Under the pieces are notes generated by a model that was not told where the DNA came from, searched no databases, and saw only the letters and a program-made list of their open reading frames with translations. DNA of 64,000 bases from JAJDYQ01 sp963662865 (GTDB taxonomy: Bacteria; Pseudomonadota; Gammaproteobacteria; JAJDYQ01), in assembly GCA_963662865.1 (NCBI GenBank), contig OY759969.1:2418001-2482000 (forward strand), in the 5' to 3' direction. Shown piece after piece: positions 47,201-54,909 of the stretch (position 1 is the first letter of the stretch; each line of letters starts with the position of its first letter). Position numbers and translations under genes: made by a program.

Positions 47201-48450
47201 ACACTCTGACCCGCATCGTTCCAGAAGACATGCACGGCCGGGTCGGACTCGAGAACGATGCCTGGATTACCCATATAGCCGGGGAGAACAGCCGCTTGGC
47301 AGTCGCGGAGATCGAAGTGTGCGCGGACTACACCGCGATGAAGGCTCTTCGCCAGGACTATTTCAACCAGAGCAAGGATAGCTGGGTCGCGCGTATCGGC
47401 AAACGGATGAAGACCATTGCGGATGAGCCGACGCTGAACTTCCTTTCTCGTAAGGCCATCATTCCGAAATACGGATTTCCGGTGGATGTCGTCGAGCTTG
47501 ATGTCCGGTCCACGGACGGCCGAAAAACTGGTGTCGCGCTCCAGCGGGACCTGTCGCAGGCGATCGCCGAGTACGCCCCAGGCGGCAAGGTAGTCGCCAA
47601 TAAGCTCGAATGGGAATCATGCGGCGTAAAGGCGATCGCCGGGAAGGCATGGCCCGTGCGCCATTACCGATATGACGACGCTCGCAACTTCAGGCAATGG
47701 AACGAAGGCGACTCCAGCGCACCATCGGGCGAACGGAAGAAGTACCTCATTCCCGAGTTCGGTTTCGTAACCCCCCTGTTCAAGAAACCCTCGGAGCCGA
47801 AGGGACGGGCACGCCGCCTCTACACCACACGGCCCTTTTTCCGCGGTTTCGACGCGCACGCGCAACCGGAAACCAAGACCGTTCTCGGCGTGCAGGTGAC
47901 TAGGGCCGTCCCCGGGGTTTTGGTCATCCTATGCGAAGGTCGGAATAGGGAGGGGTTCTACATCTGCCGTTCCTGTGGTAGACACATGGCGGCACCGCAA
48001 GCTGGCCACAAATCACCATCCGACTCCGATTGTATGGGCACTTTGGAGCGGTTCTCTCTCGGTCACGAACTAGTCACTGACGTCGTGCGCCTTCAGTTCC
48101 CGATGGTCCATGGCGAGTGGGATGCGTACGCGGTCGCCTACGCGGTCCTGCTCGGCGCGGCGGATACGCTGGAAGTGCCTGACACCGACCTGAATGTCAC
48201 CATTACCGGCGGTGAGCGCCAAGGTGAGTCCGCAGTCGTACTCTACGACAATGTGCCGGGCGGCGCCGGGCTGGTCGCGCAGCTGGAAAACGAACAGATC
48301 TTCAGCAAAGTCCTTGACGCCGCCACGGAACGCGTGCAAGGCAAGTGCGGCTGCGACACGAGCTGCTACGGTTGCCTCCGCAGTTACCGTAATCAATTCG
48401 CACATGCCCAACTCGACCGGACCCGGGCCTTGGGTATACTCTCCCGATAG
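44239..48450 (+). CDS. Large DEAH-box helicase with zinc clusters and C-terminal DUF1998 (MZB-like)
   Basis: Superfamily 2 helicase of 1403 residues. Start ATG 44239 has GGAG 8 bases upstream and lies inside the preceding gene. Motif I is ATGTASGKT (109-117), then LYPMNALANDQRERL; motif II is DEAH (257-260); motif III is SAT (296-298). A Cys-rich insertion follows (C388/C391, C433/C436 and others to about 475). After a helical stretch comes another Cys set (C773, C776, C788, C793), then the second RecA lobe with STTFEVGVDLGDLESVFLRN and motif VI QRAGRAGR (884-891). The C-terminus ends in CGCDTSCYGC (from C1370), the DUF1998/MrfA zinc-binding signature. The family includes MrfA (repair) and the DruE and DrmA/DrmB proteins of anti-phage systems. 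High G+C compared with neighbours indicates acquisition. The frame is undamaged. Confidence 0.85.
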   Translation: MSDTEIRDWPEKIRQRYENYLKTSFFFREPLLRASFQKALQEAGSLLNGPFPEPHRGFAKGLHAPMLAAECFPDGAEGLLPALINGQLYTHQERAIRSTHVDDLNVVVATGTASGKTECFLYPILFELYRQHLAAELEEPGVRAMILYPMNALANDQRERLGAICGNLREAGSDFEPTFGQYIGQTPENAGDRWRNAAARADDRLPGELVFRDEMRQSPPHILLTNYSMLEYLLIRPDDSPLFDGGRGVHWQFIVLDEAHQYRGAKGMEMGMLIRRLKQRLRDGGRQGPFRCIATSATITSSQGDADRRGVAEFASELFGEPFSTPSIVFGESLPTADDGLPRRYHAFLRALEGAFLVHREGVDAVVLNRKSDGVDGAIGKPLEIALCRECGQHYYVGREHEGELKEADRDPSHPGFGVDYYLPTDDGDEWLCRRCGALSRSTPGCDCGAAIGVKKCKSHEHNPDQLKQCAVCGYGAAPGVGDPVQEIVHGSDGPNTVIATALHELLPADRRKVLAFADSRQEAAFFAWYAEDSYKKLRDRNLILRAILSEPVAEEGLSIDDLRNRLLREWDEAGLFREADTREQKTRRALTSILREALTDEKRLSLAGVGLVRWFVALPRGLRVPDAMRRIPWNLTEDEARLLIGYLLDEMRPRRAMSLPEGAGTPAWNDISPWSQQAFGTAPPGGRGKVLRWGGPQSTIVSHFLRRLLADSDLSDDGKRSASIELMTEIWRALRDHARDPVLLPARENGTFRLDSRWLRIKPADLDELWECDTCATLGSYNVRGVCPRNQCPGTLSPARRERLGGNHYRLLYESPGLPPELRAEEHTAQIDADEARKRQDAFKNGDIHLLSSSTTFEVGVDLGDLESVFLRNVPPESFNYAQRAGRAGRRDTPGLVLTYCRRNPHDLYHYEDPVGRVIGGAIHPPRLHMTNEKIVLRHMIAVVLSEFFRKDRDRFQHVETFVGDWHMPQARGELYTFCETNTQLLDTLTRIVPEDMHGRVGLENDAWITHIAGENSRLAVAEIEVCADYTAMKALRQDYFNQSKDSWVARIGKRMKTIADEPTLNFLSRKAIIPKYGFPVDVVELDVRSTDGRKTGVALQRDLSQAIAEYAPGGKVVANKLEWESCGVKAIAGKAWPVRHYRYDDARNFRQWNEGDSSAPSGERKKYLIPEFGFVTPLFKKPSEPKGRARRLYTTRPFFRGFDAHAQPETKTVLGVQVTRAVPGVLVILCEGRNREGFYICRSCGRHMAAPQAGHKSPSDSDCMGTLERFSLGHELVTDVVRLQFPMVHGEWDAYAVAYAVLLGAADTLEVPDTDLNVTITGGERQGESAVVLYDNVPGGAGLVAQLENEQIFSKVLDAATERVQGKCGCDTSCYGCLRSYRNQFAHAQLDRTRALGILSR

Positions 48451-48639
48451 CGGACACTGGCTGATCGTGATCATTAGGCTGGTGTTGACGCCGGCCTAAC
48501 GCTACATTTCCATCTCGAACCCTCGCCCACGCACCCTGTCTGACCTCGCTTACTATACCGGTGATTCTGGACCATTCTTTGTCGTTTCCCAGCCAGGAAC
48601 AACGAAGCCTCTGCGATAACCTGAAATTCAATGAATGTA
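48451..48639. other. Spacer between helicase gene and IS remnant
   Basis: 189 bases without an intact gene. G+C falls within this segment toward the level of the host chromosome, so the right border of the imported DNA is likely here. The imperfect inverted pair GCTGGTGTTGACGCCGGC near 48479-48496 could form a weak hairpin after the helicase gene. Confidence 0.35.
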
Positions 48640-49164
48640 GTAAGTTCAAAAACATATTGCACTTTTCGGCGGGAAAATACGAGTGCAATATCAGTCCATA
48701 GACCACAGGGTAAAAGTCTCCTATTCCACTATCCGTTATGCCATGAAAGCCGATAGAAGCAGTGCAGTCGCCGCACAGCGTTTGAGCATGCTGGAGCTTT
48801 GAGACAGACACGGACTCCAAGCGGCCATTGATCACAGTGGTCAAAGCCATCGCACCTTGTATGCTTGGAGGCAGGCGTACCATTAACAGGGAATGACGGG
48901 TCTGGTGCTGCGATCAAAAGTGTCCAAATCTACCAGTTGTGCCGGGACTTTACCCAACTTGGGCAAAGAGCAAGTCCATGTCCTGCTCAAGTCCTGGTGT
49001 TAGGCACAGTGCTTACCTGCCCCTGCAATATCGGTGAATGCTTGGATGGATGCCATTGAACGGCGCATGAGCCATCTAAGGACTGGGATTACAACCCCAG
49101 TAAAGTAAGTTCAGCACAGTACATTATTAGCCACAATAGAAAGTGCAATTTGTGGTGGACTCAT
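48640..49164 (+). mobile_element. Degenerate IS481-like element (right side of island)
   Basis: Left end GTAAGTTCAAAAACATATTG at 48640; right end GCAATTTGTGGTGGACTCAT closing at 49164. Between them lies a decayed transposase: an N-terminal helix-turn-helix part (STIRYAMKADRSSAVAAQRL, then a stop), then SHRTLYAWRQ, and further on LGKEQVHVLLKSWC, which matches the N-terminal region of IS481 transposases. The DDE core is mostly missing. The last 90 bases resemble the end of the copy at 53.1-53.23 kb. With the copy at 41.3 kb it brackets the two-gene cassette in direct orientation. Confidence 0.72.
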
Positions 49165-49279
49165 ACACGACCTTGATTTCTTTCGACCTTGCGCCTATCC
49201 TGTGTCGCTACAAGAAATGACCGGGTACTTTACCCAAAAAAATACGCATAGAGCCTTGCTCGCAACTACGGAGAAACTT

Positions 49280-49882
49280 ATGAATCCTTTGAAAACAGTA
49301 ACGGGAACGCTGGTATCCGGTTTGATACTGGCGATCATTTTTACCGTCATGCTCGGTGGTGGTAAAGGCGGCATCAACGCCTGGGAGATCGTGGTCTGGG
49401 TGCATGTCTTCGTCGGTATTATCTGGATTGGTCTGCTGTACTACTTTAACTTTGTGCAGGTACAGGCCATGGCCACCGGTTTGGCGGATTCCGATGGCCC
49501 CGGTCCGGCGGCTATCGGTAGATATGTCGCCCCACGTGCATTGTTGTGGTTTCGCTGGGCGGCGCTGGTTACCTGGTTGAGCGGTGCGGCGGCACTGGAG
49601 CTTTTGCCCGGCGTTGAAGGTTCCGGTTTTGTCAAGGCATTCACCCTGTCCGGCAACATGGCCGTGATCGGTATGGGTGCCTGGATGGGCACCATCATGC
49701 TGCTTAATGTATGGGTACTGATCTGGCCTAACCAGAAGAAGGTACTGGGCATTGTTGAGGCATCCGATGAAGAAAAGGCCAGAGCCAAGGCGATCGCCGG
49801 TATGGCCTCTCGCGTCAACACCATGCTGTCCATTCCGATGCTGCTGGGCATGACGGCTTACGGACACGGCCTGCCGTTCTAG
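49280..49882 (+). CDS. Urate-oxidase-N-terminal (PuuD/DUF2269-like) membrane protein
   Basis: 200 residues with about four to five transmembrane helices (TLVSGLILAIIFTVMLGGG; IVVWVHVFVGIIWIGLLYYF; NMAVIGMGAWMGTIMLLNVW). The fold resembles the membrane half of urate hydroxylase PuuD. It lacks the cytochrome c domain of full-length PuuD, so it is not assigned as a urate enzyme. Start at ATG 49280 with GGAG 6 bases upstream; the frame open back to 49202 covers the IS border and is rejected. The gene carries its own strong terminator. Confidence 0.75.
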   Translation: MNPLKTVTGTLVSGLILAIIFTVMLGGGKGGINAWEIVVWVHVFVGIIWIGLLYYFNFVQVQAMATGLADSDGPGPAAIGRYVAPRALLWFRWAALVTWLSGAAALELLPGVEGSGFVKAFTLSGNMAVIGMGAWMGTIMLLNVWVLIWPNQKKVLGIVEASDEEKARAKAIAGMASRVNTMLSIPMLLGMTAYGHGLPF

Positions 49883-49901
49883 GAATCCGGCCAGGTCCTG
49901 A

Positions 49902-49928
49902 AAACCCGGCCTCCTGGCCGGGTTTTTT
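49902..49928 (+). terminator. Rho-independent terminator
   Basis: AAACCCGGCC, a four-base loop TCCT, then GGCCGGGTTTTTT. A G+C-rich stem of about 9-10 pairs followed by a T run, 19 bases after the PuuD-like stop codon. It isolates that gene from argD. Confidence 0.92.
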
Positions 49929-50000
49929 ATTTTCAGACCTTGTTATTGCGTCGCCTTTCAGCAAATGCCGCCCTTTCATTTTTCAGCCTGCTTTTAACTG

Positions 50001-51194
50001 ATGTCCAATACGCTCATGCCGACCTACAGCCGCTTGCCTGTTGCCTTTTCTCATGGCAAAGGTGCGGTACTGTTCGATACCGAAGGCGGGGAATATCTGG
50101 ATGCCCTGAGCGGTATTGCGGTATGCGGTTTGGGACACAGCCACCCCACTGTCCAACAGGCAATAACCGAACAGTCCGGCAGGCTGCTGCATACCTCTAA
50201 CCTGTACAACATAGACGCCCAGCAGCAACTCGCTGACAGGCTGACGGCATTGAGCGACATGGATGCCGTATTTTTCAGTAATTCCGGGGCGGAAGCCAAT
50301 GAAGCCGCCATCAAGCTGGCTCGCCTGTACGGGCATAACAAAGGCATTGCTAATCCGGCCATTATGGTTACGGAAAACAGCTTCCATGGGCGCACCATGG
50401 CGACATTGAGCGCGACCGGCAATCGCAGGGTGCAGGCTGGTTTTGAGCCGCTGGTGCAGGGCTTTGTTCGCGTGCCTTACAACGATATCAATGCCGTTAA
50501 AAGCATCGCTGCCAACAATACTGATACGGTGGCAATTCTGGTCGAACCAATACAGGGAGAGGGCGGCATTAATATACCTGCGGACAATTACCTGAACGAA
50601 TTACGTACCGTTTGTGATGAACGGGGATGGTTGTTAATGCTGGATGAAATTCAGACCGGTATCGGCCGCACGGGCAAATGGTTTGCCCACCAGCATAACG
50701 GCATCGTGCCTGACGTGATGACACTGGCGAAGGCGCTGGGCAATGGTGTACCGATCGGTGCCTGTCTTGCGCGGGGAGATGCAGCCCAAACCCTGACCCC
50801 CGGTACGCATGGCACCACTTTTGGCGGCAACCCGCTGTCATGTTCCGCAGCGCTGGCGGTTCTTAAAACCGTTGCCGCCGATGATTTACTGGCCCGGGCC
50901 GATACCCTGGGTCGGCACATACTGACTGGATTCAAGCGGCAACTGGCCGATGTCGAAGGCGTTATTGATATTCGCGGCAAGGGCTTGATGACGGCTATCG
51001 AGCTGAACGTGAATTGCGCCGAGTTGGTCGGCAGGGCGCTGCATAACAGGCTGTTGATCAATGTGACCGGCGGTAACCGAGTACGCCTGTTGCCTCCCCT
51101 GATTATTGAACAGCAACAGGCCGATACCATCGTCAGTACAGTCAGTGAATTGATCAGGGTCTTCCTGTCTGAAAACAGGGAAAAAGAATCGTGA
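50001..51194 (+). CDS. argD: Acetylornithine aminotransferase
   Basis: PLP enzyme converting N-acetylglutamate semialdehyde to N-acetylornithine in arginine synthesis (may also serve lysine synthesis as DapC). 397 residues. Seen are the substrate loop [15 protein letters not shown], the phosphate-binding segment [18 protein letters not shown], the aspartate in [16 protein letters not shown], and the PLP lysine in [20 protein letters not shown]. It is coupled to argF by the GTGA overlap. Confidence 0.94.
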   Translation: MSNTLMPTYSRLPVAFSHGKGAVLFDTEGGEYLDALSGIAVCGLGHSHPTVQQAITEQSGRLLHTSNLYNIDAQQQLADRLTALSDMDAVFFSNSGAEANEAAIKLARLYGHNKGIANPAIMVTENSFHGRTMATLSATGNRRVQAGFEPLVQGFVRVPYNDINAVKSIAANNTDTVAILVEPIQGEGGINIPADNYLNELRTVCDERGWLLMLDEIQTGIGRTGKWFAHQHNGIVPDVMTLAKALGNGVPIGACLARGDAAQTLTPGTHGTTFGGNPLSCSAALAVLKTVAADDLLARADTLGRHILTGFKRQLADVEGVIDIRGKGLMTAIELNVNCAELVGRALHNRLLINVTGGNRVRLLPPLIIEQQQADTIVSTVSELIRVFLSENREKES

Positions 51195-52102
51195 GTGCCC
51201 CCCGTCACTTTCTGTCGTTGCCGGACTTATCCGCCGATGAGCTTACCGGCCTGCTCGCCCGCGCAACCGAGCTTAAACAGTTGCAGCACAGCCACCGAGA
51301 TCACCAAACCCTGAAAAATCGTGTGCTAGCCATGGTATTTGAAAAATCATCCACTCGTACCCGAGTTTCCTTTGAAGCCGGTATGAATCAGCTCGGTGGC
51401 AGCGCCATATTTCTGTCCCCCCGTGATACTCAGCTTGGCCGTGGTGAGCCTATAGAAGATACTGCCCGTGTACTTTCCAGCATGGTGGACATCATTATGG
51501 CCAGAACCTTTGAACATGAAAAAATCACCGGGCTGGCCGCATACTCCTCAGTGCCGGTGATTAACGGTCTGACGGACCGGGAACACCCCTGCCAGTTACT
51601 GGCGGACCTGCAAACCTGGTTTGAACATCGGGGCAGCATACAGGGTATCACGGTCGCCTATGTCGGGGATGGCAATAACATGTGTCACTCGTGGATACAC
51701 GCCGCTCGGCTGCTAGGATTCAGACTCAATATTGCCTGCCCGGCAGGTTACGACCCGGAGCCCGCCATTCTGCAGATGGCAGGTGAGCAGGCCGAGATCA
51801 TTCGTAATCCCATGGAGGCCGCCACAAGGGCCCACCTGCTGGTAACGGATGTATGGGCGAGCATGGGCCAGGAAGGTGAACAAAGCAATCGCGCCGCCGT
51901 CTTTGAACCCTATCAGATTAACGGCGACACGCTGCAAGTTGCCGACAAAGACGCACTGTTCATGCATTGCCTGCCCTCACATCGCGGTGAAGAAGTTACC
52001 GCAGACGTGATTGATGGTCCCCAAAGCGTGGTTTGGGATGAAGCGGAAAACCGCCTGCATTCACAGAAGGCATTGATGGAATTTTTGCTATTAGGACATT
52101 AA
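51191..52102 (+). CDS. argF: Ornithine carbamoyltransferase
   Basis: Makes citrulline from ornithine and carbamoyl phosphate. 303 residues. The carbamoyl-phosphate motif is [17 protein letters not shown], the HPCQ motif is [13 protein letters not shown], the ornithine loop is [13 protein letters not shown] (analogous to D-x-W-x-S-M-G), and the catalytic cysteine is in [13 protein letters not shown]. Start GTG 51191 overlaps the argD stop. This is the anabolic form, given the pairing with argD; argG lies 4 kb away on the opposite strand. Confidence 0.96.
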   Translation: MSAPRHFLSLPDLSADELTGLLARATELKQLQHSHRDHQTLKNRVLAMVFEKSSTRTRVSFEAGMNQLGGSAIFLSPRDTQLGRGEPIEDTARVLSSMVDIIMARTFEHEKITGLAAYSSVPVINGLTDREHPCQLLADLQTWFEHRGSIQGITVAYVGDGNNMCHSWIHAARLLGFRLNIACPAGYDPEPAILQMAGEQAEIIRNPMEAATRAHLLVTDVWASMGQEGEQSNRAAVFEPYQINGDTLQVADKDALFMHCLPSHRGEEVTADVIDGPQSVVWDEAENRLHSQKALMEFLLLGH

Positions 52103-52107
52103 AAAAA

Positions 52108-52878
52108 ATGGTGTCATCTGTTCTAGCCATAGCATTGACGGCCTATATTGGTTTCGGTCTGGTCCTGTATCTGCTTCAGGACAGCCTGCTGTACTATCCA
52201 ACCGCCGAAAGAGTCAGCAGCAGTTTTGCCAGCTTTCGTCTGCGGTCAGATGGCGTTTCGCTGAAAATCTGGCAAGCCAATCCGGGCCATGAACAGGCCA
52301 TTATCTACTTTGGAGGCAATTCCGAAGACCCTGAACCGGCATTAGGTATGCACAGCCTGATCTCTCCCGGCCACACAGTTTATGCAATGAATTATCGTGG
52401 TTACGGAGGCAGCACGGGCAAGCCCTCGCAGGCCGGGATATTCAAAGACGCCCTGAACATTTATGATCACATCAAGCAGTGGCACTCATCAATATCGGCC
52501 ATTGGCCGCAGCTTGGGGTCAGGCGTTGCCATATACCTGGCGACCGAGAGAAAAATTGACAGGCTGGCGCTCATCACGCCCTATGACAGCATCCTCGCAG
52601 TGGCCGAAAAACAATATCCGGCCTATCCTGTATCCCTGCTACTGCGCGATCAATACGACAGCCTGTCGCTGGCATCGAAAATCCGTAACCCGACCCTGCT
52701 TCTAGCAGCCGGCCAGGATCGGATAATCCCGCCCGCCCATGCCGAAAACCTGGTCGCAGTTATCCCCGGTCCATGGGGTACTCAAATTACGATGCCACAG
52801 GCACAGCACCACAACATCGAACAATCAGAAGACTATATCCGCTACCTGAGTGGTTTTTTCGCACCGGAACATGAGTGA
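52108..52878 (+). CDS. Alpha/beta hydrolase, BEM46-like
   Basis: 256 residues with one N-terminal membrane helix (VLAIALTAYIGFGLVLYLLQ), then an alpha/beta-hydrolase domain. The nucleophile serine lies in AIGRSLGSGVAIYLAT (G-x-S-x-G). The acid residue is probably in LLAAGQDRIIPP and the catalytic histidine in AQHHNIEQS. Substrate unknown. It follows argF by 5 bases but a role in arginine metabolism is not implied. Its last four bases touch the IS481-like fragment. Confidence 0.82.
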   Translation: MVSSVLAIALTAYIGFGLVLYLLQDSLLYYPTAERVSSSFASFRLRSDGVSLKIWQANPGHEQAIIYFGGNSEDPEPALGMHSLISPGHTVYAMNYRGYGGSTGKPSQAGIFKDALNIYDHIKQWHSSISAIGRSLGSGVAIYLATERKIDRLALITPYDSILAVAEKQYPAYPVSLLLRDQYDSLSLASKIRNPTLLLAAGQDRIIPPAHAENLVAVIPGPWGTQITMPQAQHHNIEQSEDYIRYLSGFFAPEHE

Positions 52879-53177
52879 CCGGTCCTCGCATTAACGACAA
52901 AAGAGCAAAATGTGGTAAGCCCATAATAAGTGAGTTCAACCGCTTGATCCAAGACAGTCAGATGGTACACCTGTGGACTTATTCCAAATCGCCCAGGATG
53001 AATGCCGTGTGTGAGCGCTTTAAGCGCACGGCCCAGGAAGAACAGTTGGCGGACTTCCACGAAGACCTGCCGTTCACCGATCTGGAGTTGTTTAACGAAA
53101 AACTGGCCGATTGTCTGGTTCAATACAATGGCGTTCGACCCTATAAAGGGCTGGGATTACAAACCCCGATAAAGTAA
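52875..53177 (+). pseudogene. 3' fragment of IS481-like transposase
   Basis: A 100-residue frame giving only the end of a DDE integrase-core transposase: LWTYSKSPRMNAVCERFKRT, then QLADFHEDLPFTDLELFNEK and YNGVRPYKGLGLQTP. The conserved E of the catalytic triad lies in the VCERF segment; both aspartates and the whole N-terminal half are missing. The GTG at 52875 is accidental. Confidence 0.85.
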
Positions 53178-53233
53178 ATCCAGTGCAGTACATTATCAAC
53201 CACAACAAAAAGTGCAATATGTGGTGGACTCAT
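52890..53233 (+). mobile_element. IS481-like remnant, right half
   Basis: This comprises the transposase fragment above plus the right end AAAGTGCAATATGTGGTGGA closing in CTCAT at 53233. The left end is missing, so this copy was truncated by deletion or insertion at the end of the BEM46-like gene. It is the best preserved of three copies for the C-terminal coding part. The remaining bases to 53451 hold no gene. Confidence 0.75.
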
Positions 53234-53451
53234 AACAGGGCATTGCTACAAAACAGGCCGTGAATTATGATGGAATCAGGTTCGATGTGGATGGCTCCGG
53301 AGGAGTATTTCGAGCCATAAAGTAGAGTCGGGATGGGCCATAATTGACTATTGATCAAGAGTCGATTGGTGGCGCTGCCAGATTGATTGGAACCTGCGTG
53401 GCTGGGGTCCCAGATTCGCCCATGGCGTCAATTTTATTAGGAGAAATAATC

Positions 53452-54237
53452 ATGAAAATCAAACCGATATTTGCCTTGTTGTTGGCGGGCCTGTTCGGGC
53501 AGTCTGCCGGTGCCGGGGTTGTGAGTGAAGCCATTGAGTATATGGATGGCGATACTGCGTTAACCGGTTATATGTATTTTGACGACAGTATCCAGGGTAA
53601 ACGTCCGGGTGTTCTCGTTATACATGAATGGTGGGGGCTGAATGATTATGCGAAAAAACGCGCCGAAATGCTGGCCGGTATGGGCTACATCGCGTTTGCT
53701 GCGGATATGTACGGCGATCGCAGGGTGACTACGCACGCCGAAGACGCCAGAGGTTGGATGACGCAGATCACTTCGAATATTGATGCCTGGCAGAAGCGTG
53801 CCCAACTGGGGTTGACCGTCCTGAAAAAACATAAACTGGCCAGGACCGATGATATGGCTGCGATCGGTTACTGCTTTGGCGGAGCCACGGTCATGCAACT
53901 GGCCTATAGCGGGTCGGATATAGACGGTGTGGTCAGCTTTCATGGCTCATTGCCTGTTGCCAGTGAAGCCCAGGCAAAGTTGATTAAAGCCAGGGTTATG
54001 GTCGCCCATGGTTATGTCGATTCCTTCATCCCCAAGGAGCGCGTCGCCGGGTTCAAGGAGGCCTTGGACAAGGCAGGTGTGGACTGGCAGTTCAATACCT
54101 ATAGCGGTGCCAAACACGCCTTTACCAATCCTGGTGCCGGAGTCTATGGTATTGATGCGCTGGCCTATGATGCGAACGCCGATAAACGTTCCTGGCAGCA
54201 GATGCAAAATTTCCTGGATGAGATATTTGCAAACTAG
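53452..54237 (+). CDS. Dienelactone hydrolase family protein, exported
   Basis: 261 residues. Signal peptide KPIFALLLAGLFGQSAGA; AGGAG stands 8 bases upstream of ATG 53452. The catalytic triad is complete: Cys in AIGYCFGGATVMQLAY, Asp in VDSFIP, His in GAKHAFTNPGAG. The early IHEWWGLNDYAKKRAEML is typical of the family. Related proteins cleave dienelactone in chlorocatechol degradation, but no other degradation gene is nearby, so the natural substrate is unknown. The frame open upstream to 53344 is non-coding. Confidence 0.88.
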   Translation: MKIKPIFALLLAGLFGQSAGAGVVSEAIEYMDGDTALTGYMYFDDSIQGKRPGVLVIHEWWGLNDYAKKRAEMLAGMGYIAFAADMYGDRRVTTHAEDARGWMTQITSNIDAWQKRAQLGLTVLKKHKLARTDDMAAIGYCFGGATVMQLAYSGSDIDGVVSFHGSLPVASEAQAKLIKARVMVAHGYVDSFIPKERVAGFKEALDKAGVDWQFNTYSGAKHAFTNPGAGVYGIDALAYDANADKRSWQQMQNFLDEIFAN

Positions 54238-54270
54238 ATGCCGAATCGATGTGACGCCCGTTGGGTGCCA

Positions 54271-54819
54271 TTATTTCAGGCGCAAAAAGTTTTGCCGATA
54301 GTGCAGCATCTCGGCGATAGAGTCACGGATATCGTCCATCGCAAGGTGGTTATTTTTCTTATCAAGGCCGTTCAGAATATCAGGCCGCCAGCGGTTGACT
54401 AATTCTCTGATACTGCTGACATCCAGATTGCGATAGTGGAAATAGGCTTCCAGTTCGGGCATCAACCTCGCCATGAATCTGCGGTCCTGGCAGATACTGT
54501 TGCCGCACATGGGTGACTGGCCTTCCGGGACATGCCGCTGAAGAAACTCGATAGTTGCTTTTTCAGCCTGCGCCACGGTGACATCGCTTTGCTTGATTCT
54601 CTTGATCAAACCTGATTTTCCGTGTTGTCTGGTATTCCAATTATCCATGTTGTCCAGCACTTCCTGGGGAGTGCTGATCGCGAATACCGGACCCTCGGCA
54701 AGAATATTCAGGTATTTATCGGTCACAATGGTGGCGATCTCGATAATAAAGTCGTTAAAAGTATCTAAACCGGTCATTTCCAGATCAATCCAGATCAGGT
54801 TTTCTGAACTAACCGCCAT
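54271..54819 (-). CDS. orn: Oligoribonuclease
   Basis: 3'-5' exoribonuclease that finishes RNA decay and degrades pGpG. 182 residues from ATG 54819, placed by family N-terminus and AAGG upstream. DEDDh residues are seen in [30 protein letters not shown] and the end region [16 protein letters not shown]. It is convergent with the dienelactone hydrolase gene and divergent from the M48 peptidase. Confidence 0.96.
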   Translation of the reverse strand: MAVSSENLIWIDLEMTGLDTFNDFIIEIATIVTDKYLNILAEGPVFAISTPQEVLDNMDNWNTRQHGKSGLIKRIKQSDVTVAQAEKATIEFLQRHVPEGQSPMCGNSICQDRRFMARLMPELEAYFHYRNLDVSSIRELVNRWRPDILNGLDKKNNHLAMDDIRDSIAEMLHYRQNFLRLK

Positions 54820-54909
54820 AAGGAACCTTTTTCTTGATAATGGTAGAATATGGTCGTACCTTAACATTATCTATAGCAGCAGACCTATTTGAACCCGGAA
54901 AAATTTGCT

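Noticed and set aside
42169..47274. Long minus-strand open frames opposite the cassette, up to 406 codons
   Set aside because: High G+C makes antisense frames long; none has a domain or start signal, and the plus-strand frames carry the helicase motifs.
49202..49279. Upstream extension of the PuuD-like protein
   Set aside because: It starts in the IS border, and GGAG is correctly placed for ATG 49280.
41144..53451. Integrated prophage, ICE or CRISPR array in the accessory region
   Set aside because: No integrase, relaxase, phage structural gene, tRNA attachment site or regularly spaced repeat was seen; the only mobile signatures are decayed IS481-like copies.
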